NCBI GenBank assembly: GCA_012963185.1 | Contig: DTWD01000206.1 | Span: forward strand, 1 to 9,255 | Direction of reading: 5' to 3' | Origin: Acidobacteriota bacterium | GTDB taxonomy: Bacteria; Acidobacteriota; Vicinamibacteria; Vicinamibacterales; UBA8438 | Length of the DNA: 9,255 bases | In this document: positions 1 through 5,174 of the stretch, in pieces | Numbering within the stretch: position 1 is the first letter of the stretch | Layout: every line of letters starts with the position of its first letter | Position numbers and translations under genes: made by a program | Notes under the pieces: generated by a model | The model's input: only the letters and a program-made list of their open reading frames with translations | Databases searched by the model: none | Told to the model about the DNA's origin: nothing

Positions 1-956
1 AATGTGGCAATCCCGGTACTCGCCTTTAGCGTTATCGTTGCACCTGATTTTGTTTCGATTATTAGCGATTCAACGCCGAAGTTTAATTCTCTGTAGATTC
101 TCTGAACGGTCCTGTTATTGCAGTTGGAAAGTATCAGGATGAATTCGTCGCCGGCGTATCGTGCGCAGAAGTGTGGGGGCGTGATGATAGAGCCGATCAT
201 ATGGGCAAAGTCACATAGAACTTGATCGCCGATAAGGTGGCCGTGGCGGTCGTTAATTTGTTTGAAGTGATCTAAGTCGATCACAAAGAGCGCTAGTTGT
301 GATTGCATACGCTCCGCGCTACTTAGAGTTTCTTTTAAATATCTAACGAAAGCACGCCTGTTCGGTAGGCCAGTCAGTGGATCTGATAAAGATTCGTACT
401 GGGTTTTATTGAAGAGCAGTGAGTTCGCTACGATCGCTGAAATTTCTGGACTTATGCATCTGATTAAGGACTCGTGCTCATTGGTGTACACGCTGTGTTC
501 CCTGTGGTACAGGGTCAATGCGCCAAGCAAGCGATCTTGAAATACAAGGGAGATCATAAGCTTGGATTGAAAGGTGTTGCTAGTTAAGGTGTTGATGTGC
601 GGCTCCACTGCGACTGTTGATGGTCGAATGTGACCCAGCCAGTTTTTTGCTTGCTCTTCAAAGAGAACGGGATTGTTTTTGATTGATTGCCCATCGACGC
701 CCGATACAAATCGGCAAAGCAATTGTTCCTCGTCCTGCAAGAACAATGCGCAGCATGAGTAGCGGACGAGACGTTGTAACTTGGCCGCAACAACGGTCAT
801 TGTTTCCGTGACGCCGAGCGTAATGCTGAGCATTTGTGAAAACTCTGACACTGGCGCCGTGTTATCGAAATTAGACTGAAAGTCAGCGAGTTTTAATAGA
901 CGGTTTTTTGAAGTATTCACAGCTTTTCCCAGATTGTTTACAAATGGTTGGCGCAT
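1..956 (-). CDS. GAF-GGDEF diguanylate cyclase, 3' end cut by window edge
   Basis: Translating the minus strand from the ATG at 956-954 gives 318 complete codons that stay open to base 1, so the C-terminus lies outside. Residues about 40-180 look like a GAF sensory domain (LLGALTLYHRE near its end). A linker helix leads into a GGDEF domain that opens with DPLTGLPNRR at 192-201. The metal and substrate segment IDLDHFKQIND is at 226-236. The signature loop is AGDEF at 268-272, a form accepted in active enzymes. It should make cyclic-di-GMP from two GTP in the cytoplasm. The RxxD inhibitory site expected at 259-262 is TPPH, so product inhibition through that site is unlikely. An in-frame TGA lies upstream and no other start fits between. 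An AAGAAG ribosome-site-like sequence sits 6 bases before the ATG, inside a small hairpin (962-975). There is no signal peptide or membrane segment. The gene is divergent from the deoxyhypusine-synthase-like gene. The GAF ligand is unknown. Confidence 0.9.
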   Translation of the reverse strand, partial: MRQPFVNNLGKAVNTSKNRLLKLADFQSNFDNTAPVSEFSQMLSITLGVTETMTVVAAKLQRLVRYSCCALFLQDEEQLLCRFVSGVDGQSIKNNPVLFEEQAKNWLGHIRPSTVAVEPHINTLTSNTFQSKLMISLVFQDRLLGALTLYHREHSVYTNEHESLIRCISPEISAIVANSLLFNKTQYESLSDPLTGLPNRRAFVRYLKETLSSAERMQSQLALFVIDLDHFKQINDRHGHLIGDQVLCDFAHMIGSIITPPHFCARYAGDEFILILSNCNNRTVQRIYRELNFGVESLIIETKSGATITLKASTGIAT

Positions 957-961
957 TTGAG

Positions 962-975
962 TCTTCTTACGAAGA
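962..975. repeat. Short hairpin over the ribosome site of the GGDEF gene
   Basis: TCTTC (962-966) and GAAGA (971-975) form a 5-bp stem with a 4-base loop. On the minus strand the purine-rich arm is part of the ribosome-site-like sequence in front of the ATG at 956, so the hairpin could modulate translation. It is short enough to arise by chance. Confidence 0.25.
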
Positions 976-1001
976 GAGAGCGCGTTTTCAACAGAATAAT
1001 A

Positions 1002-1019
1002 TTTTGATTCGCGTCAAAA
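1002..1019. promoter_or_regulatory. Candidate CRP/FNR-family operator
   Basis: TTGAT (1004-1008), four bases, then GTCAA (1013-1017) match the FNR/ANR box (TTGAT-N4-ATCAA) at nine of ten defined positions. The symmetry extends outward to TTTTGA and TCAAAA half-sites. The centre is 1010.5. If the TGTAAT at 1038-1043 is the -10 element, transcription starts near 1050-1052 and the box lies about 40 bases upstream. That is the usual position of a class II activator site. The site is also about 54 bases from the start of the divergent GGDEF gene, so it could serve either side. Which regulator binds is inference. Confidence 0.5.
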
Positions 1020-1032
1020 AACAGGTCTGCCC

Positions 1033-1043
1033 TAGAATGTAAT
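1033..1043 (+). promoter_or_regulatory. Candidate -10 elements for the rightward pair
   Basis: TAGAAT (1033-1038) and TGTAAT (1038-1043) each match five of six bases of the sigma-70 -10 consensus. No good -35 sequence lies 16-18 bases upstream of either, which fits an activator-dependent promoter using the FNR-like box. TGTAAT gives the better spacing. The remaining leader up to the GTG at 1111 has an A8 run at 1074-1081 and no recognisable riboswitch. Confidence 0.35.
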
Positions 1044-1096
1044 CAGGCGATCTGTAATGGTCGTTACTGTTGCAAAAAAAATGATAAGCAGCTTTT

Positions 1097-1100
1097 GAGG
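1097..1100 (+). promoter_or_regulatory. Ribosome binding site for the GTG start
   Basis: GAGG lies 10 bases before the GTG at 1111. It supports GTG as initiator, because an in-frame TGA at 1096-1098 rules out any earlier start. Confidence 0.55.
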
Positions 1101-1110
1101 TACGGCTAAG

Positions 1111-2232
1111 GTGCCACATCGCACACCAGGTTTACCAGAGAAGCAAACGAAGCGCCACCTGAGTGGTAAGCCAATTCGCTATTACCGGCCTGCTGGCAGT
1201 CAGGAAGTTCGCGCCCTGATTGACAAGGGGTTTCAAGCATTTAATGCTGGACGACTGTCCGAAGCTTGCAGTTTGTTCACGGAAAAAATGCTCGATCCGG
1301 CTCATGACGCAACCATCGGACTCACAATTGCCGGGGCAATGACCCCCGCCGGTTTAGGTGGATGTGTTATTGAGTTGATGGACCGTGGATTAGTGGATTT
1401 TGTTGTTAGCACCGGAGCTAACCTTTACCACGACCTGCATTACGCTCTTAATTTCACACTGCACCGTGGCTCGCCTTTTCTTGACGACGTTGAGTTGTAT
1501 GAGGATGGGGTGATTCGAATCTACGACATACTTTTTCCGGCAACCGTATTACTACAAACAGATGCCTATATCCGAGATTTCCTCAGGCGCTCAAAACTTA
1601 AAGGGCCTACGTCAAGCGCGGATTTGCATTACCAATTGGGTCGCGACCTCATTGATCGTAACCCTGAGTGCGTCGATTATTCGGTGGTGGCTAAAGCGGC
1701 TGAAGTAGGTGTACCGCTGTATACCTCCTCACCTGGGGATAGCTCTATCGGTATGAATATTGCTCGACATGCACTCTTAGAAGGCAGCGGCTTCATGATC
1801 GATCCGAATCGGGATGTCAATGAAGTATGCGCCATTATCCTTGCTGGTAAAAAGAATGGCTGCGTCATACTCGGCGGTGGTTCACCAAAAAACTTTTATT
1901 TACAAGGGCAACCTACCTTGTGGGAAATTTACGGAATTCAGAAGGGTGGAAATGACTATTTCATTCAAATTACAACTGACCAAGTTGTTTGGGGAGGCTT
2001 GTCCGGTGCGACGCCCGCCGAGGCTGTTAGTTGGGGAAAGATAAATCCCGGCATGCTACCGGATGCGGTTGTTGTGTATGCAGACTCCACGATTGCGTTC
2101 CCGCTTTTTAGTGAATACGTGGTTGGCTCAAAGAGAAATCAACGGAAACTAAAGAAGCTTATACATGATCGAGATGCTCTCATGGCGTCGTTAACACAGC
2201 AGGCGAGGAAGGGAGTGTCCTCTTCGCGGTGA
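1111..2232 (+). CDS. Deoxyhypusine synthase-like protein (probable polyamine enzyme)
   Basis: This 373-residue protein has full family length (human deoxyhypusine synthase is 369). Visible family segments are TIAGAMTPAGLGG at 72-84, an NAD-site STGANLYHDL at 100-109, SSPGDSSIGM at 206-215, the glycine loop LGGGSPKNF at 254-262, and EAVSWGKI at 304-311. K310 in the last segment aligns with the catalytic lysine (K329 in human) that carries the aminobutyl group from spermidine. The paired histidines after the glycine loop in the eukaryotic enzyme (KHH) are replaced here (KNF). Bacteria lack eIF5A. Bacterial relatives are known or proposed to make homospermidine or related polyamines using NAD and spermidine or similar donors. 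A cytoplasmic polyamine role is therefore likely, but the exact substrate cannot be read from the sequence. The gene starts with GTG and is followed after 3 bases by a PIN-like gene, suggesting co-transcription. Confidence 0.88.
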   Translation: MPHRTPGLPEKQTKRHLSGKPIRYYRPAGSQEVRALIDKGFQAFNAGRLSEACSLFTEKMLDPAHDATIGLTIAGAMTPAGLGGCVIELMDRGLVDFVVSTGANLYHDLHYALNFTLHRGSPFLDDVELYEDGVIRIYDILFPATVLLQTDAYIRDFLRRSKLKGPTSSADLHYQLGRDLIDRNPECVDYSVVAKAAEVGVPLYTSSPGDSSIGMNIARHALLEGSGFMIDPNRDVNEVCAIILAGKKNGCVILGGGSPKNFYLQGQPTLWEIYGIQKGGNDYFIQITTDQVVWGGLSGATPAEAVSWGKINPGMLPDAVVVYADSTIAFPLFSEYVVGSKRNQRKLKKLIHDRDALMASLTQQARKGVSSSR

Positions 2233-2235
2233 GCC

Positions 2236-2685
2236 ATGCGCACCCTAGCGTCTGAACTCGGGTCTCATATTGATGCGTCCAGTAGTGTGCCACGCATTTA
2301 CGTTGACGCCAACGTGCCAGCTAGTGTGGTGGGTTACATGCGGCGGAAGCTTGGCTGGGATGTCTTTTTTGTTATGGAGCACGAAGACTTACGCCGAGCG
2401 GCTGATGAGGCTCACTACCAAATGTCCCGGCAACTGCATCGAACATTGATCACAATGGACCGTGATTTTCTCGATGAGCGTCGTTTCCCTATTGCCGAGA
2501 GTGGAGGCGTAATCGTGGTTCATGCACCTAATGAGAGAGGCCTGAACAGGGTTTTGACGCGTCTTCATAAGGAATTGTTTCTGAGTGAGCCTTTACGCCA
2601 CTTACCTCCACTAGTGGGAAGAAAACTCGATTTGCATCCGGACTCGCACTTTGATGGACATTGTGAGTCGTCACATCCTGGGTAG
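2236..2685 (+). CDS. DUF5615 / PIN-like (Mut7-C fold) putative nuclease
   Basis: This 149-residue soluble protein has the hallmarks of the DUF5615 PIN-like family. These are an N-terminal strand with VDANVP (23-28), a predicted helix, a DEAHYQMSR segment (57-65), and TMDRDF (73-78). The aspartates D24, D75 and D77 are at the expected metal-binding positions, so nuclease activity on RNA is plausible. Family members are often toxin-like partners of DUF433 antitoxins. No DUF433 gene is next to it here; it follows the deoxyhypusine-synthase-like gene by 3 bases. The ATG at 2236 has only a weak ribosome site (GGTGA close by). The in-frame GTG at 2287 would start the protein just before the conserved strand and is a real alternative. 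The C-terminal 35 residues, rich in His and Pro, extend past the core fold. Function is inferred from family only. Confidence 0.72.
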   Translation: MRTLASELGSHIDASSSVPRIYVDANVPASVVGYMRRKLGWDVFFVMEHEDLRRAADEAHYQMSRQLHRTLITMDRDFLDERRFPIAESGGVIVVHAPNERGLNRVLTRLHKELFLSEPLRHLPPLVGRKLDLHPDSHFDGHCESSHPG

Positions 2686-2693
2686 TGGCAGTT

Positions 2694-2706
2694 GGTCTTA
2701 TAGACC
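2694..2706. terminator. Weak hairpin between convergent genes
   Basis: GGTCT (2694-2698) and AGACC (2702-2706) form a 5-bp stem with a 3-base loop. It sits at the junction where the PIN-like gene and the leftward QueC-like gene converge, 12 bases apart. There is no T-run on either strand, so intrinsic termination is uncertain. Confidence 0.25.
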
Positions 2707-3441
2707 GCGAATTATGTCGCTTGGTTTGAAGTCGTAAGAAGCCGGGTCAGTAATTCCTGATTCTCCAAAGGCAAGAAGCCTTTCGCGGCATTTGCTACAG
2801 CGGCCGCAGTGTTTCGTTTCGAGTGGTTTCATACAGGACACCGTTAATTCAAACGGGACTCCGAGTGAGTGTCCGCGTTTGATGACATCAGGTTTGCTGA
2901 GTTCGCTGAACGGGGCAACGATCTCAAGTTCGTGGTCCAAACCTTGACTCAATGCTTGCTGCATCGAAGCAAAGAATTGGGGAGTCGCGTCTGGAAAAGG
3001 ATTTCCAGCGAGTGGACCAATCGCGATACGCTCGATTTGATTGATAGCGCAGTAAGCCGAAACCTTGGCCAGTAATAGGATGTTTCGTCCCACCAGATAA
3101 ACATCTTCGTCTGGAGTGTCGTACGCCGGCGGATTACCGTTCAGTGCCCAGTGCTTCGACGGGTATGTGTCGGAGACAGGGCACTCTAAACAAGCGAGCG
3201 GTTCAATTAGCCCCGCGAGTTGTTTTGACTGTATCAACTTGATGACTTGGGCTCGCTCGCCAGTTTCCCAGGAAAAACCGCTACTGACATAGATTGGCTG
3301 GATATAGGCTTTCTCACCGTATAGGCTCCGTGTTTCCTCGAGTTCGCTTGCTACTAAGACCGCGCTATCAAGACCACCTGAGCAGAGTATTGCCCTTCGA
3401 GTGGCTGGTTTTCCTTGGGTTGATAGTTTGTCCATTAGCAT
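2698..3441 (-). CDS. QueC/ExsB-like PP-loop ATP-dependent enzyme
   Basis: A PP-loop ATP-binding motif SGGLDS follows a short strand (ILC). A GRNILLL segment lies mid-protein. A zinc-type cluster VSCMKPLETKHCGRCSKC has four cysteines spaced as in QueC. The overall order matches 7-cyano-7-deazaguanine synthase, which makes preQ0 for queuosine and archaeosine from 7-carboxy-7-deazaguanine and ammonia using ATP. However, the segment that in true QueC reads YSGYPDCR-like is here AGNPFPDATP, and WSCY is VSCM. Substrate specificity may therefore differ. No queD, queE, queF or folE gene is nearby. The start is uncertain. A TTG at 3501 would give 267 residues but lies inside a strong palindrome. ATGs at 3441 and 3435 give 247 and 245 residues, closer to the family's usual 220-235. 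I chose 3441. No candidate has a good ribosome site. The gene is divergent from the porin operon. Confidence 0.78.
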   Translation of the reverse strand: MLMDKLSTQGKPATRRAILCSGGLDSAVLVASELEETRSLYGEKAYIQPIYVSSGFSWETGERAQVIKLIQSKQLAGLIEPLACLECPVSDTYPSKHWALNGNPPAYDTPDEDVYLVGRNILLLAKVSAYCAINQIERIAIGPLAGNPFPDATPQFFASMQQALSQGLDHELEIVAPFSELSKPDVIKRGHSLGVPFELTVSCMKPLETKHCGRCSKCRERLLAFGESGITDPASYDFKPSDIIRGL

Positions 3442-3468
3442 TGATCGTAGCAGGTCAAATTCTTCTAC

Positions 3469-3498
3469 TTGACAAGAAGATGCTTTATTTTGAATAAT
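3469..3498 (+). promoter_or_regulatory. Sigma-70-like promoter of the porin operon
   Basis: A perfect -35 TTGACA (3469-3474) is followed after 18 bases by AATAAT (3493-3498), five of six matches to the -10 consensus. The start site would be near 3505, leaving a leader of only about 9 bases before the ATG at 3514. That agrees with the lack of a clear ribosome binding site. The -10 and start site lie within the palindrome at 3484-3507, so a repressor bound there would block the promoter. Confidence 0.5.
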
Positions 3499-3507
3499 CA
3501 AAATAAA
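3484..3507. promoter_or_regulatory. Perfect 10+10 bp palindrome, candidate operator
   Basis: The left arm is TTTATTTTGA (3484-3493), the spacer is ATAA, and the right arm is TCAAAATAAA (3498-3507), its exact reverse complement. It overlaps the predicted -10 and transcription start of the operon that ends with a DtxR/MntR-family regulator gene, so autoregulation by that protein is the simplest hypothesis. It does not match the textbook Fur, DtxR/IdeR or MntR boxes as I know them. Its inner TTGA-N4-TCAA spacing is also two bases shorter than an FNR box. It could also control the divergent QueC-like gene. Confidence 0.55.
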
Positions 3508-3513
3508 TAAGTA

Positions 3514-4791
3514 ATGGTTACAAAATATAGGTTTCTATATGGCAAAATTATTTGCCTCCTGTTCCTTCTTGGTGTGCCGAATGCGATGGCTCAGGAGAGT
3601 GACTTTGAGTTACCTAAAAGAGTACGGTCTTTCCGGCAAGGACAGTTGACAGATGTTGGTACTCAATCCGGTGTGAATACCGAGTTCCCTGCCAGCAAAA
3701 ACTTATCACTTCGAAGGCAGGCAGGTGATGGCAACACTGCTAGTTCCTTGGTGCCACGAACTGGTCCTATTTCTGGGTACATGGATTTCCATTTCAATAA
3801 CGCTGAATTCCAGGATCCTGTGCTTGATTTCCATAGGTTTGTTCTTCTGTTTAACCACAGCTTTTCTGATCGTGTGAGATTTGTGTCCGAGCTTGAACTT
3901 GAACACGCAGTAGTGTCTAAGGGGACTGACGGAGAGCTTGAGCTTGAACAAGCGTATGTCGACTTTCTGGTGCGTCGAAGTTTCAATGTTAGGGCTGGAA
4001 TGGTTCTTGCTCCAGTCGGCGTTATTAATGAGCGCCATGAGCCGCCAGTGTTTCATGGCGTTGAGCGACCGTCTGTTGAGACGGTAATTATTCCGACGAC
4101 TTGGTTTGGCGCAGGCGCTGGTGTTCATGGCGAAGTGGGGAACGGTTTTCGCTACCGAGCTTACGCGATGGAAACACTCGACGCATCTGGGTTCAGTGCT
4201 GATAGTGGTCTTCGGGATGGTCGTCAGAAAGGAGCTGAATCGAACGCAAAGCATGTCGCGGGTACCGGGCGCGTGGAATTTGTGGGAACACCTGGTTTGG
4301 TACTGGGTGCGAGTATTTGGAGTGGCGATTCGGGGTTTGCATTTCCTCGAGGTGACGTCAGTGTCACCATGGCGGAGTTCGACGGACGTTATCACTGGGC
4401 GGAGTTTGATGTTCGCGGTCTCTATGCGCATGCGTTTCTCGATGGGATAGCCGAGCTGAACAACTCTTTGCAGCGCATCGTTGGGGTAAATCCAAACATT
4501 GCTGAACAACTTCGGGGCTTTTATGTTGAAGGGTCTTACTTTTTGTTAGCTAACCCCGCTCCCCGAGAGTTGGCAGCGTTTATACGCTACGAAAATTTCG
4601 ATACGCAATATCGAATGCCAAGCGGATTTAATTCGGTTGCTGCATTCGACCGGGATTCGTGGTCGTTCGGTATTACGTATTTCCCAGACCCTGACGTTGC
4701 GGTCAAAGTCGACTATACGGTGCAACGTAATCGGAGTGAGGTTCTTCCTGCGCCGAACTCATTTAATGTCGGGTTGGGATGGTGGTTTTAA
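3514..4791 (+). CDS. Outer-membrane beta-barrel porin-like protein
   Basis: This 425-residue protein starts with a signal peptide: basic residues, a hydrophobic core near 11-21, then an AMA-Q cleavage site around residue 26. About 65 polar residues follow. After that come alternating hydrophobic and polar strands with aromatic girdle residues, for example SGYMDFHFN, RVRFVSELELEH and FNVRAGMVLAPVG. It ends in GLGWWF with a terminal phenylalanine, the typical recognition signal for outer-membrane barrel assembly. It resembles porins of the phosphate-selective OprO/OprP type in general layout. I cannot assign a substrate. It is the first gene of an operon with a CuA cupredoxin, a di-haem cytochrome and a metal regulator. 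It could pass a metal ion or other solute to the periplasm for that system. No strong ribosome site precedes the ATG; the leader is probably very short. Its stop overlaps the next start by one base. Confidence 0.8.
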   Translation: MVTKYRFLYGKIICLLFLLGVPNAMAQESDFELPKRVRSFRQGQLTDVGTQSGVNTEFPASKNLSLRRQAGDGNTASSLVPRTGPISGYMDFHFNNAEFQDPVLDFHRFVLLFNHSFSDRVRFVSELELEHAVVSKGTDGELELEQAYVDFLVRRSFNVRAGMVLAPVGVINERHEPPVFHGVERPSVETVIIPTTWFGAGAGVHGEVGNGFRYRAYAMETLDASGFSADSGLRDGRQKGAESNAKHVAGTGRVEFVGTPGLVLGASIWSGDSGFAFPRGDVSVTMAEFDGRYHWAEFDVRGLYAHAFLDGIAELNNSLQRIVGVNPNIAEQLRGFYVEGSYFLLANPAPRELAAFIRYENFDTQYRMPSGFNSVAAFDRDSWSFGITYFPDPDVAVKVDYTVQRNRSEVLPAPNSFNVGLGWWF

Positions 4792-5174
4792 TGCAGAGGT
4801 TGCTCGTTTGGGGACTATTGATTGTGAGTGGGATGTTGGCCGTCTCAAAAATACAAGCCGAACAGACTGATCACCGAGTGGTAACGATTCTTGCTGAACG
4901 CTTTAGTTTTACGCCATCGGAAATTCACGTGACTATCGGAACAAGTCTGGAGTTACGAATTCATAGTAACGATACAATGCATGGCTTTCGCATTATTGGA
5001 AACGACGTCAATGTTTTAGTACCCAAACGCCGACAGGGTGAAGCTGTTGTGCGATTTCAAGCTGTCGATGTCGGTCGCTATGAATTTGAATGCTCGCGCT
5101 TGTGTGGTGCGGGTCACAATTTTATGCGTGGCGCCATCATCGTCCATGCGGACCGTCAGGACGCAGACCGATGA
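4791..5174 (+). CDS. Exported CuA-type cupredoxin (COX2-like)
   Basis: This 127-residue protein has a signal peptide (hydrophobic core 4-18, AlaXxx-type end near 23) and a single cupredoxin domain. The copper site follows cytochrome c oxidase subunit II: H64 in MHGF, then C101-S-R-L-C105-G-A-G-H109-N-F-M112. These supply two bridging cysteines, two histidines and a methionine for a two-copper CuA centre. The glutamate whose backbone carbonyl binds copper in COX2 is R103 here, which need not prevent binding. There are no transmembrane helices of a COX2 subunit and no COX1 gene nearby. It is therefore more likely a soluble or briefly anchored periplasmic electron carrier than an oxidase subunit. 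I chose the ATG at 4791, which overlaps the porin stop (TAATG) and suggests translational coupling; an in-frame ATG at 4779 would add four residues. The likely partner is the di-haem protein encoded next. Confidence 0.85.
   Translation: MQRLLVWGLLIVSGMLAVSKIQAEQTDHRVVTILAERFSFTPSEIHVTIGTSLELRIHSNDTMHGFRIIGNDVNVLVPKRRQGEAVVRFQAVDVGRYEFECSRLCGAGHNFMRGAIIVHADRQDADR

Noticed and set aside
1111..2232. True deoxyhypusine synthase acting on eIF5A
   Set aside because: All other genes are bacterial in type and bacteria have no eIF5A; key histidines of the eukaryotic enzyme are replaced.
2236..2685. Complete toxin-antitoxin module
   Set aside because: Only the PIN-like component is seen; no DUF433 or other small antitoxin gene is adjacent.
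3484..3507. FNR box or rho-independent terminator
   Set aside because: The inner TTGA-N4-TCAA spacing is two bases too short for FNR. The stem is almost all A/T and sits directly upstream of two divergent genes, so an operator is more likely than a terminator.
3706..4509. Long open frame on the minus strand opposite the porin gene
   Set aside because: Its translation has no domain character and it lies wholly inside a gene with signal peptide, barrel strands and terminal Phe on the other strand.
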